DNA from: Nonomuraea muscovyensis
GTDB taxonomy: Bacteria; Actinomycetota; Actinomycetes; Streptosporangiales; Streptosporangiaceae
Direction of reading: 5' to 3'
Assembly: GCF_014207745.1 (NCBI RefSeq)
Contig: NZ_JACHJB010000003.1
Location: forward strand, 310,001 to 374,000
DNA: 64,000 bases
Below the pieces are notes generated by a model, which was not told where the DNA came from, searched no databases, and saw only the letters and a list, made by a program, of their open reading frames with translations. Of this stretch, positions 1 through 7,217 are shown piece by piece. The translations under genes and the position numbers were made by a program. Position 1 is the stretch's first letter; each line of letters opens with the position of its first letter.

Positions 1-319
1 GCAGCCAGCCCCCTGCCAGTCCGCCGATCAGGACGACGCTGACCACGGCGACGACGACGGCGATCAGCGGCCCCTTCCCCCCACTTCCGTTGCCGTTTCG
101 CTGGGGAGAAGGCCACTGCCCTCCGGGGCCGCCCTGCGGGTGGGGCTGCTGCCCGCCTGGACCGGGAGGCCACCGTACGCCCGATCCTGTTCCGCCTGGT
201 GCCGGTCCGCCCTGTGCGGGAGGTGGAAGGCCGCCGGGAGGCCAGGCCTGCGCGCCGTGCTGGCTGCCCGGATACCCGGACGCGCCGGGTCCGTGGGATG
301 GCGGGTAGGGGGTGGACAT
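1..319 (-). CDS. Pro/Gly-rich single-pass membrane protein, C-terminus outside window
   Basis: The reverse strand opens with ATG at 319 behind a clear GGAGG (spacing about 7) and stays open to the window edge. The first roughly 80 residues are Pro, Gly and Gln rich and disordered (for example QAWPPGGLPPPAQGG). A Lys-led hydrophobic helix (PLIAVVVAVVSVVLIGGLAG) follows at about residues 84-104. This is the usual layout of actinobacterial membrane-anchored proteins with a cytoplasmic disordered tail and an extracytoplasmic C-terminal domain, often DUF4190- or DUF4352-like. The functional domain lies outside the window, so no role is assigned. It may be the last chromosomal gene before the island. 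Confidence 0.7.
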   Translation of the reverse strand, partial: MSTPYPPSHGPGASGYPGSQHGAQAWPPGGLPPPAQGGPAPGGTGSGVRWPPGPGGQQPHPQGGPGGQWPSPQRNGNGSGGKGPLIAVVVAVVSVVLIGGLAGGWL

Positions 320-557
320 CGGCGAACCTCCAGAGCGGACGAGCCTACCGCCCCTGACATGGCAGGCATTCGGCAAGAAGGCGTGCTTCGCCCCTTTGCG
401 CCCTGGATGCGAGCCTACGGATGGCAGGAACGCGGGCTTGTCAGGTGAACGCCTGTCACTGTGGTTACGGTTCGGTCAACCGTTAGGCGTTCGTCCGAAC
501 GAAATCGGTGGGGCGAGGGACGCCGCACGCTGCTCACCGGGCTACGCCGTGCGGAAG

Positions 558-578
558 CCCGCGCTGTCAGCTTGGGAA
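558..578. repeat. Partial tRNA-Gly attachment-core remnant (outermost)
   Basis: A 21-nt stretch identical to the anticodon-side part of the tRNA-Gly(CCC) gene at 34.1 kb (it ends gctgtcagcttgggaa). It is followed by a tgatcttgag stretch resembling what follows other att copies. It is the leftmost trace of the att repeat family. The stretch 370-737 otherwise shows no gene. Confidence 0.5.
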
Positions 579-737
579 TGATCTTGAGACGCTGACCTGC
601 GAACAAAAGGTCGAGGTCAGATCGGGTCGAGCTTCTGTGTTGTGGCATTGTCGACCGATGCTGGCAGCATGCAGCTTTATGGACGTGGACGACTCTTGGC
701 TCACCCTCCAGCGGTCCCCACGCGCGGAGTGCAGATC

Positions 738-1349
738 ATGACCGAAGATGAGATCTTCGAAGCGATACGGTCGAACGCTGGGCCCGATGTACTACCGGTG
801 GCCTCGTTCGAGGTGGTCGCTGAGGCTGAAGAGGCCATTGGTTACCCGCTCCCTTCGCTGCTACGGCAGTTGTATCTGGAGGTGGGAAACGGAGGTTTCG
901 GTCCCCGGGGTGGCATCATCGGTGTACGGGGCTACGACTTCTGGGGAAGCGATATCTTCGCGGACATCACCGAATCGGCTGTCTCGTTTAGAACCGAGTC
1001 CTACGGACGTCGGGCGGGCATGATCCAGTTGCTGGACTGGGGGTGTGCAATCGCGTCAGTGCTGGATTGCCGTGATCCTGAGGGCGCCATGTGGGGATGG
1101 GATCCCAACCTGTGCTGCTTGGATCACGCGCTCTTTCCTCAGGACATCACCTTCGCGTCGTGGCTCGCGGAGTCGATTGGCCGGGACTTCGCCGATCCCT
1201 TCTATGACGGCTACTTCGAGGTCTCGTCGCAAGATGAGGCAGTGAGCGCCATCGGTGAAGAGGAGGAATCGTGCATGTGGTTGCCACCTGTCTGGGTGAA
1301 AGGCAGGAAGGCCGGCGTCTGGGAGCGCCGTCACCGGTCCGGATGCTGA
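738..1349 (+). CDS. SMI1/KNR4 (SUKH) family protein
   Basis: A 203-residue protein starting at ATG 738. The N-terminus (EAEEAIGYPLPSLLRQLYLE, then VGNGGFGP at about 50-57) is the hallmark of the SMI1/KNR4 (SUKH) fold. SUKH proteins in bacteria are usually immunity proteins against contact-dependent or polymorphic nuclease toxins, or orphan copies of them. No toxin gene is visible here. The C-terminal 25-30 residues (from about WLPPVWVKG) look like run-through into the following pseudogene, so the original stop may be lost. An in-frame start at 642 exists but has no family support. Family assignment is firm; the immunity role is inferred. Confidence 0.75.
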   Translation: MTEDEIFEAIRSNAGPDVLPVASFEVVAEAEEAIGYPLPSLLRQLYLEVGNGGFGPRGGIIGVRGYDFWGSDIFADITESAVSFRTESYGRRAGMIQLLDWGCAIASVLDCRDPEGAMWGWDPNLCCLDHALFPQDITFASWLAESIGRDFADPFYDGYFEVSSQDEAVSAIGEEEESCMWLPPVWVKGRKAGVWERRHRSGC

Positions 1350-1355
1350 CGGGTT

Positions 1356-1619
1356 GGAGTTCGACCCGACCGCGCCGCAATCGAGCTGCTCTTCAAGCCC
1401 GTCCGCCAGATCAACCTTCCGGTGATGATGGACGGTGGTCTTGTCATCGGTATCGGGGATCCGAGCGGCAAAGTGGATGCTGTGACCTTCGCTGTCGGCA
1501 ACGCTCACTTCTCCGGCCAGGTCGTCGCTGGCTACCTCTTCCTGCGTCAAGAAGAGCGATCAAAATACAGCCCGTTCGCCCTCTTCCATGGCTACCTGCG
1601 AAGTGAGTTCACGCGTTGA
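1356..1619 (+). pseudogene. Frameshifted fragment of the 28150-28527 gene family
   Basis: From about 1356 the DNA matches the C-terminal two thirds of the intact gene at 28150-28527. IELLFKPV, MDGGLVIGI and LRQEERSKYSPF are all preserved, and both end at SEFTR. A single-base deletion near 1380 (Pro-His codons) breaks the frame, and the N-terminal third is absent. The match continues past the stop codon into the downstream flank. Even without the frameshift only a fragment would be made, so this is a dead duplicate. Confidence 0.75.
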
Positions 1620-1644
1620 CGACGCATACGCTCGCGCCCTGATC

Positions 1645-1741
1645 ATGGCGGGTGGGATGGATCAGGCTTCCACCTCTGCCACCTGCGGCCCTGCGTACGT
1701 GCTTCGGCGATCACCGGAGTCGGAGTGCCCCGCAGGAGGCG
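1645..1741 (-). repeat. Dispersed 3'-end repeat, copy 1
   Basis: Shares gatcaggcttccacct and its flanks with copies at 2796, 20476, 22918 and 28646. On the reverse strand it encodes a C-terminus ending V-A-E-V-E-A-stop. It appears to be the truncated 3' end of a gene family whose full-length member is not in this window. Confidence 0.5.
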
Positions 1742-1784
1742 TGATCGTTGCGGGTCGTCATCCGGCATGTGGGACGCTTGGCCG

Positions 1785-2534
1785 TCAAATGCCAGGCAGT
1801 GCGGCCTCGATGAGAAAGCGGTGGTTACGAGCGGTGAATGCTCCCTCTGAGCAGATGCGCTCATGGAGACTCCGTAGCGGCCGCTCATAGCGTTTGAGAT
1901 CGAAGTCGCGAATGTGCCACGGGACGGCTCGTAGGTGGAAGACCACGGCACCTATGTCATGGAAGACGTAGTCGATCATCTCTTCGCGAGCGTCCAGGAC
2001 CCGAAACCCGTAGCGGCGAAGGCGATCTACTGCGACGGCCAGCGTCCATGCCTCTGGATCGGGGTAAGGCGCGCCAAGGGCGATGTTCAGCTCCACATCA
2101 TTGCGGGTGCCGACTTGTTGGGTGAGAAGTCGGCCGCCGGGGGTGAGAACTCGGGCGACCTCGGCAGCGTTCAACGCGCCGTGCCTGTTGAGCACGAGAT
2201 CGAAGGTGGCTTCGCTCATGGGGATGGCATCCGCCGTACCGCCGAGAACGGTGGCATTGAGCGGTCGAAGCCGCTTGGCGGCGATGGGGATGTTTGGCTG
2301 CCATGCTTCCATTGCGACAGTGTGGCGAGGCAGTGGAGCGAGGGAGGCCAGGACTTCGCCGCCGCCGGTGTCTTGGTCGAGCAGTCGCGGTGCCGCTGAG
2401 AGAAGCGCTGAGGCCCGCTCGGTGTATCGCCATGACGGGTCCCCGCCACTCGTCCTGTCGCATAGCCAGCTGAAGTCCCATCCGCGCAGGGATGCGTGCA
2501 GGGCCTGTTCGACAAGATCGTTGTAGCTGAGCAC
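1785..2534 (-). CDS. Class I SAM-dependent methyltransferase
   Basis: A 249-residue protein from GTG 2534. A Rossmann motif I (LLDQDTGGGE, about residues 51-60) is followed by motifs resembling acidic loop II and by a post-motif segment (ATFDLVLNRHGAL then VARVLTPGGRLLTQQVG) typical of Methyltransf_11-like small-molecule methyltransferases. The substrate is unknown. The gene stands alone between two island junctions. The first base of motif I is Asp-x-Gly-x-Gly, and Gly replaces one usual small residue, so SAM binding looks intact. A start eight bases upstream is in a different frame and was not chosen. Confidence 0.8.
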   Translation of the reverse strand: MLSYNDLVEQALHASLRGWDFSWLCDRTSGGDPSWRYTERASALLSAAPRLLDQDTGGGEVLASLAPLPRHTVAMEAWQPNIPIAAKRLRPLNATVLGGTADAIPMSEATFDLVLNRHGALNAAEVARVLTPGGRLLTQQVGTRNDVELNIALGAPYPDPEAWTLAVAVDRLRRYGFRVLDAREEMIDYVFHDIGAVVFHLRAVPWHIRDFDLKRYERPLRSLHERICSEGAFTARNHRFLIEAALPGI

Positions 2535-2619
2535 CTTGTCACGCTAGTAGAGTCCAGCGGGGCCGGCTACTGGATTATTCGATGGCCTGGCTGACCGAAT
2601 GCGAGCCCCCGGAAGATCA

Positions 2620-2655
2620 AAGCCAGGTCGGAAATCTGCCCCCGACCTGGTTTTT
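2620..2655 (+). terminator. Integrase-type terminator hairpin at an island junction
   Basis: Inverted repeat ccaggtcgg/ccgacctgg followed by five T residues. It matches the hairpin found between integrase 3' ends and att copies elsewhere in the island, although the integrase itself is gone here. Confidence 0.7.
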
Positions 2656-2661
2656 CGTTCG

Positions 2662-2709
2662 TGGAGCGAGTGGCAGGAAGCGAACCCGTGCGCTGTCAGC
2701 TTTGGGAAG
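2662..2709. repeat. Degenerate tRNA-Gly attachment repeat
   Basis: A 42-nt tRNA-Gly 3' repeat with several substitutions and small insertions (for example cgaacccgtgcgctgtcagc). It sits directly after the hairpin at 2620, as in the well-preserved copies, and the downstream tctttcaagatcatg matches the copy at 19264. Confidence 0.7.
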
Positions 2710-2795
2710 TCTTTCAAGATCATGGCCTCATGGGCAGGGGTAACGCTGAACTGGTCGTTCTTGCGCGCCGCGCGCACCTCCCCGTCCTGATCATC

Positions 2796-2868
2796 CCGTG
2801 GCCCTGGCCCGCTCGGCTTGTCCCGGGTCGATGGTGGGCGGGATGATCAGGCTTCCACTTCAGCTACT
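2796..2868 (-). repeat. Dispersed 3'-end repeat, copy 2
   Basis: Closest match to the 28646 copy (tggccctgg..ctcggcttgtccc, then gatcaggcttccac). Reverse-strand reading ends V-V-A-E-V-E-A-stop at 2847. The upstream part of the gene is missing. Confidence 0.55.
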
Positions 2869-2981
2869 ACTGGCGAGAACACCCCGCGGTCATCGAGCCT
2901 GAGGCGCGGTTTCGCAACGCTCAAGTGATCGACCGGAGACTGAGTCCGCTCATCCTGGGTGAAGGCGGTGAAGGGTGCTCT

Positions 2982-3323
2982 ATGTGGTGGAGGCCTGTCC
3001 GGGTGTTTCTCGGCCTGGGGTACGGTGCACTGTTGCTGGTGATCGCAGTCTTTTTGTGGAACGTGCTGGTTTTCCCTTTCTTTCTCCTCGCAATTCCACC
3101 TCACCTGGTGGCGTTGATGTTCCTCGGCATGTGGCCTCCAGGATGGTTGTTTCCGGTCTGGGTCTTGATTCTGCTCCTTGTTGTGCAGGTGATCGCTGCC
3201 CGTTGGATCGGGCGGAACAAGGGAGTGACTGACAGGCGACAACTGGCGCGCGGGATTCGAATAGCTCTTTGGGGGAGCATGGCCTTGGTGGCGGCTCAGG
3301 GCATCATGGACCTGCTGATCTGA
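2982..3323 (+). CDS. Small integral membrane protein
   Basis: A 113-residue protein with three or four hydrophobic helices: LGYGALLLVIAVFLWNVLVF at about 9-28, a second through about 45, VWVLILLLVVQVIAA at about 60-75, and a final helix to the C-terminus LIWGSMALVAAQ-like. ATG 2982 is preferred because AAGGG lies about 8 nt upstream; GTG 2925 is in frame but has no Shine-Dalgarno. I recognise no family. Base composition is less GC-rich than the chromosomal half, consistent with island cargo. Confidence 0.65.
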   Translation: MWWRPVRVFLGLGYGALLLVIAVFLWNVLVFPFFLLAIPPHLVALMFLGMWPPGWLFPVWVLILLLVVQVIAARWIGRNKGVTDRRQLARGIRIALWGSMALVAAQGIMDLLI

Positions 3324-3489
3324 TGAAGCGGCGCGCCGGCGGTCGGCGGTGTGTGTTGGTACGGCGGGGCGCGTTACGGCGATGCCCCGCGTGGCGCCCG
3401 CGTATCACCCTGGCTACTGGCCCGGCGATGAGGGCGCGGTAGTTCACGTCGACCTGGACGACCAGCCTCGGCGATCTCGGTTTCTGAGC

Positions 3490-4107
3490 TCATGCGCGCG
3501 CTGCTCGTGGTCCTCTCGGGCCGAGCCCGATGGCGGGCAGGATCGCCTGGTCGACGATGGCCGAAAGGTCCTCGTCGCTGGGCGCTGTCCCGGTGTCGAT
3601 CAGGCGCTTGGTGACGAGAGCCTCGCCGATGTCGGCCACGACCGGGGTGAGCAACTCGACCGGGAAGCGGCCCCGGTCGGCGTAGTGCTGCAGCACGGTA
3701 CGGGTGAACGTGCCGCCCCGGTTGGCGAAGACCCGCTCGAACAGCGCCTCGGACATCAGCGCGGCGCTCTTCGGATCGGTGAGGATGGCGGCGACCGCGC
3801 GGCCCGCCGGGCTGAGGGCCCACTCGGCCATGAGGCGCAGGGCACGGATGAGGTCGCCGCGCAGGTCGTCGGCGCCGGGCGTCGGCTCCTCGACCGGGTG
3901 CTGGTGGTAGAGGGCGTCCAGGAGCACTTCGATCGGGTCCGACCAGCGGCGGTACAGGGTGGTGCGGGGTGTTGCCGCGCGCCGGGCGATGGCGTCCATG
4001 GTCAACCGCCCCGCACCCACCTCCACCACCTCTTCCAGTGCGGCGTCGTGGATGGCCTTGATCAGCTCTTCGCCGCGCCGGCGAGTCCGGGCATGGTGTT
4101 CGCCCAT
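3490..4107 (-). CDS. TetR/AcrR family transcriptional regulator
   Basis: A 205-residue repressor with an N-terminal helix-turn-helix (LTMDAIARRAATPRTTLYRR, about residues 36-55) and an all-helical ligand domain. ATG 4107 sits behind AAGGGGG; an in-frame GTG lies 6 nt earlier. It is divergent from the DUF418 membrane gene at 4190 with a short intergenic region holding two similar palindromes. It most likely represses both genes and is released by a small hydrophobic ligand, as is usual for TetR divergent pairs. The ligand is unknown. Confidence 0.9.
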   Translation of the reverse strand: MGEHHARTRRRGEELIKAIHDAALEEVVEVGAGRLTMDAIARRAATPRTTLYRRWSDPIEVLLDALYHQHPVEEPTPGADDLRGDLIRALRLMAEWALSPAGRAVAAILTDPKSAALMSEALFERVFANRGGTFTRTVLQHYADRGRFPVELLTPVVADIGEALVTKRLIDTGTAPSDEDLSAIVDQAILPAIGLGPRGPRAARA

Positions 4108-4126
4108 TGCCACCCCCTTGCTTAGC

Positions 4127-4169
4127 TACACGGCTGTATCCTACCTTGAGTATCAGCTACAGTCGTGTA
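4127..4169. promoter_or_regulatory. Paired TetR operator candidates
   Basis: Two copies of agctaca-N4-tgtat lie at about 4124-4139 and 4155-4170. Each contains the dyad taca-N4-tgta (4127-4138 and 4158-4169). Spacing between dyad centres is 31 bp, three helical turns, which fits two dimers bound on one face between the divergent tetR and DUF418 starts. Confidence 0.65.
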
Positions 4170-4189
4170 TCTAATTCAAGGGGACAGCC

Positions 4190-5362
4190 ATGTCCATCGC
4201 CCCACCCGCTCCCGTCCACAGGGCCACTCCCATCACCCAGCGCGTGCTGGCGCCCGATCTCTCGCGCGGGCTGATGTTGCTGCTCATCGCGTTGGCGCAC
4301 GCGCACATGTACCTGTCAGGCCACGAAACGGGCTTCCGCGGCTACGCTCTCGACGGCGGTGCCCTGGACCGGCTGGTCGCCGGGGTGCAGATCCTGCTGG
4401 TGGACGGGCGCGCGCTGCCCATGTTCGCCGCCCTGTTCGGCTACGGCCTGGTACAGCTCGCCAACCGGCAGCTCGCCATGGACAGGAGTTGGCCGCAGGT
4501 GCGCAAGGTGTTGCGCCGCCGGAGCCTGTGGCTGCTGGCGTTCGGGTTCTGTCATGCGCTGCTGCTGTTCTTCGGTGACATCCTCGGCGCGTACGGGCTG
4601 ATCGGGCTCGTATTCGTCGGATTCATCCGGCGCGCGGACCGATCCGTGCTGCAGGCCGCCGTCATCGGGCTCGTGCTGCACGTCGTGGTGCTGTTCGGCT
4701 TCGGGCTGCTCACCATCTCCGCACCGAAGGGCGACACGCCCGCCGCCATGGCGGACCCGATCGTGGCGACCGTGATGCGGCTCATCGGGTGGTCCGGGAT
4801 GACGCCCACGTACTTCGCCGCCAGCGTGGTGCCGGCCTTCCTGTTCGGGATCTGGGCGGCTCGCCGCCGCCTGCTGGAGGACCCTCTCTCACACCGGGAC
4901 CTGCTCTCCCGGGTCGCCGTCGTGGGCGCAGGGCTGGCCGTCGCCGGCGGGCTGCCGCTGATGCTGATCGACACCCGCGTCTGGACGCCGTCGGACCTGG
5001 TGGCCGTGTCCGCGTACGCACTGCACAGCGTGACGGGCATCGCCGGCGGGCTCGCGTACGCGGCGATCATCGGACTGGTCGTCAGCCGGATGCGGCGCGG
5101 GTATCCCGGCCCGGTCGTCAGGTCCCTCGCCGCGTGCGGCCAGTGGTCGCTGACCTGCTATCTCCTCCAGTCAGTGATCTTCGTGGCGGTGTTCGCGCCG
5201 TACGCGGGAGGGCTCGGCACACGTGTCGGCGACGCCGCGGCGTCCGGCATCGCCGTGGTCGCCTGGCTGGCCACCGTGGTGCTCGCCGCGCTGCTGGCAC
5301 CCGGTGGGCGAAGGGGACCGGCCGAGGCGGCGCTACGGCGGCTGACGTACGGGCGCCGCTGA
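4190..5362 (+). CDS. DUF418 family polytopic membrane protein
   Basis: A 390-residue protein with about ten hydrophobic segments. Features of the YeiB/DUF418 family are visible: an N-terminal APDLSRGLMLLLIALAH segment, RALPMFAALFGYG at about 77-89, RRSLWLLAFGFCHALLLFFGDIL, and the C-terminal ACGQWSLTCYLLQS motif at about 325-338. Function of the family is unsettled; it is often next to TetR regulators, as here. ATG 4190 follows AAGGGGACAGCC. Single-gene unit, probably repressed from the operators just upstream. Confidence 0.85.
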   Translation: MSIAPPAPVHRATPITQRVLAPDLSRGLMLLLIALAHAHMYLSGHETGFRGYALDGGALDRLVAGVQILLVDGRALPMFAALFGYGLVQLANRQLAMDRSWPQVRKVLRRRSLWLLAFGFCHALLLFFGDILGAYGLIGLVFVGFIRRADRSVLQAAVIGLVLHVVVLFGFGLLTISAPKGDTPAAMADPIVATVMRLIGWSGMTPTYFAASVVPAFLFGIWAARRRLLEDPLSHRDLLSRVAVVGAGLAVAGGLPLMLIDTRVWTPSDLVAVSAYALHSVTGIAGGLAYAAIIGLVVSRMRRGYPGPVVRSLAACGQWSLTCYLLQSVIFVAVFAPYAGGLGTRVGDAAASGIAVVAWLATVVLAALLAPGGRRGPAEAALRRLTYGRR

Positions 5363-5589
5363 CTCGCCGTGGTTCTGACGTCGTGGTCTGCGGGCCGACA
5401 CCCACCAACGTCGAATGTCGCCGGCAAGGCCCCGGAAGCGACCCTTGACGTTGGCTGTGGGCCGGGAGGGATCACGTTGTTCGGCACAGGACACGGTGGA
5501 TGGCCGGTCCGGACCGTCGATCGCCCCGTCTCCCCACGGTGATCAGCCACCATCAGGCGATCGTGAGGGCGGTGCTGGAGGGCTCCACC

Positions 5590-5820
5590 TCAGGAGGTGT
5601 CACTCGGGTAGATCCAGCCATGAGCTTTGAGCGCCTTGCGAGCCTGCCGGAGGCATTCTTCGGCGGAGTCGGCGTCGGCTCGAACGACCCATCGATTACT
5701 TTGGGGCCCGCCGCTCGCGTGAAAGGTCCAGGGCCGAACGCTCCCACGTTCGGCGTCTACCCTGAGCAGGGCGCTCACATCGCGGTCCAGGAGCCATTGG
5801 AGCATCGCGATCACATCCAT
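5590..5820 (-). CDS. Small hypothetical protein
   Basis: 76 residues from ATG 5820, with a plausible alpha/beta profile: MLQWLLDRDVSALLRVDAERG, a beta hairpin WTFHASGG..RWVVRADADS, then a helix AEECLRQARKALKAHGWIYP. No recognised family. A clean start, a globular sequence and no competing frame make it a probable gene. The 5363-5589 interval upstream of its stop shows no gene. Confidence 0.5.
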   Translation of the reverse strand: MDVIAMLQWLLDRDVSALLRVDAERGSVRPWTFHASGGPQSNRWVVRADADSAEECLRQARKALKAHGWIYPSDTS

Positions 5821-5871
5821 CCCGGCAGCATACGGTCGCGGCGGCGCGGCACAGGGACGGCGAGTCGGTTG

Positions 5872-5930
5872 GGTACGGCGGCGCGCCGCGCCGCCGCCTT
5901 GATCTCTACAGGAACAGTTCGGCAGGGTAA
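5872..5930. repeat. GC-palindrome repeat, copy 1 (partner at 31250)
   Basis: A tacggcggcgcg palindrome followed by ttgatctctacaggaaca and ttcggcag. The same order with a few mismatches occurs at 31250-31308, 25 kb away. The palindrome could form a very stable hairpin immediately before cutA. Confidence 0.5.
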
Positions 5931-5935
5931 GAGGC

Positions 5936-6283
5936 GTGGCCGACTACATCGAGGTTCATGTGACCGCTGGTGATCGGGGCGAGGCGGCGAGGATCTGCCG
6001 GGTCGTGGTGGAGCGGCGCCTGGCTGCTTGTGCTCAGGTGGTCGGGCCGATCACATCGACATACTGGTGGGAGGGCAAGGTCGAAGAGGCTGAAGAGTGG
6101 TTGCTGTTGCTCAAGACCACCGCTGATCTCTTCGACGATCTGGCCGCGAGCGTGCGGGAGGCGCACTCCTACGATGTGCCGGAGATCATCGCTGTTCCGG
6201 TACGAGCGGGAAGCGCCGACTATCTGGCGTGGGTTGCGCGGGAGACCGGCCCCGGCTCCGGTGTGCAGCACGGGGTGGGGTGA
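5936..6283 (+). CDS. cutA: CutA divalent-cation tolerance protein
   Basis: A 115-residue CutA1-type protein from GTG 5936. The PII-like ferredoxin fold motifs are present: VTAGDRGEAARICRVVVERRLAACAQVVGPI (9-39), the diagnostic TSTYWWEGKVEEAEEWLLLLKT (40-61), and the C-terminal HSYDVPEIIAVPV (77-89). CutA forms stable trimers. Its copper-tolerance link in E. coli is indirect and its biochemical role is unsettled. The last ten residues (GPGSGVQHGVG) may be junction-derived, because an integrase fragment begins right after the stop. Confidence 0.88.
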   Translation: MADYIEVHVTAGDRGEAARICRVVVERRLAACAQVVGPITSTYWWEGKVEEAEEWLLLLKTTADLFDDLAASVREAHSYDVPEIIAVPVRAGSADYLAWVARETGPGSGVQHGVG

Positions 6284-6286
6284 GCC

Positions 6287-6525
6287 GGCAGCGCTCCGGC
6301 GGCACAGTCTCGACCTGGAAGCCCGGACGGTTCGGATAGAAGCGTCGGTCTCCGAGATGAAGACCGGCGAACTCGTCACAGGGCGGCCCAAGACCGACGC
6401 GGGTGTACGGGTCGTCACCCTGCCGGAGGTCATCATCGGTGACCTGAGGTGGCACCCTCCAGCGGTTCGGCGAAGAGGCACCTAACGGCCTGGTCTTCGT
6501 GGGCGAGCAATTCGGCGGCGACCTT
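6287..6525 (+). pseudogene. Tyrosine integrase fragment
   Basis: Translates as LDLEARTVRIEASVSEM then TGELVTGRPKTDAGVRVVTLPE and, after a frameshift near 6455, RFGEEAPNGLVFVGEQFG. This is the beta-sheet region between the first catalytic Arg and the H-x-x-R box of the integrases at 25 and 33 kb. Both flanks of the gene are missing, and no att copy is adjacent. Confidence 0.7.
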
Positions 6526-6655
6526 CGGGATCCTTGACGGAGTCGCACGCAGAGATCCACCAGCGGTGTACGAATGCGTTCAGCGCTCCGCGAGGCTCAC
6601 CCTGACCTCGTCGAGCACCGCCTTCGGCCCCGTGTCGAAAGCCTCGCGATCTGTT
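6526..6655 (-). pseudogene. Truncated copy of the DUF6247-type antitoxin (cf. 21696-22028)
   Basis: Reverse-strand reading gives RGALNAFVHRWWISACDSVKDPEGRR, nearly identical to the central part of the intact gene at 21696-22028, with DNA similarity continuing into its upstream flank to about 6710. The C-terminal third and the partner toxin are missing. Confidence 0.7.
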
Positions 6656-6859
6656 CCCTTCCCCGCCCCCTGAGGCTGCAGAGGGAGAGTGAGATCCTTC
6701 GTGAACACGCGAGAAGCCAAACGGGTCACCGCTTGAAGTGGAGCGGGAGCTTCCCGACTGAGCGGTCAAAGAACCGTCTGACGCTCCAATGTGCAAGGGG
6801 TCGACCGCATCCCGGAGTCGGAGGCGGGAGTGTCCGGCGATGGGCTGTGCCTTACGCCT

Positions 6860-7145
6860 GGACCGTAAGTGGCTGACGTGGAACAGGACTGTCCGGCGGA
6901 CGGTCGTCCGGTGGTGGTCTCCGGCGGCCACACCGGTACGGTGCTGGTGTCGGACCTGGCCACCGGCACTCCCGTCGGCAAACTCCTCAACGGCCACCAA
7001 GGACCGGTCCAGTCGGTGGCGGCGAAGGAGATCACACGGTGGGGGTATGGGACCTGGCCGGCGGCGAACCGATCGGCAAACCCTTCAAGGGTCATCAGGG
7101 CTTGATCGAGTCGGTGGCGGTGAGGCAGGTGGACGGCTGCCGGGT
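6860..7145 (+). pseudogene. WD40-repeat protein fragment
   Basis: Two blades are readable in different frames: VVVSGGHTGTVLVSDLATGTPVGKLLNGHQGPVQSV, then after a frameshift near 7030 VWDLAGGEPIGKPFKGHQG and LIESVAV. GH and WD positions of canonical WD40 blades are kept (W to S in the first). No start or stop belongs to it. It is a broken piece of a large WD40 protein immediately upstream of the PucR-type gene. Confidence 0.7.
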
Positions 7146-7217
7146 GGCGGTCGAAAGGTCGGGCTCCGTATGCCGTGGGCGCGGCGCGCGAGTTGTTCGA
7201 CGCCCAGACGTGCTCCC

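Noticed and set aside
5363..5589. Transposase or gene between DUF418 and the small hypothetical gene
   Set aside because: Short frames on both strands show no recognisable motif, start signal or family pattern.
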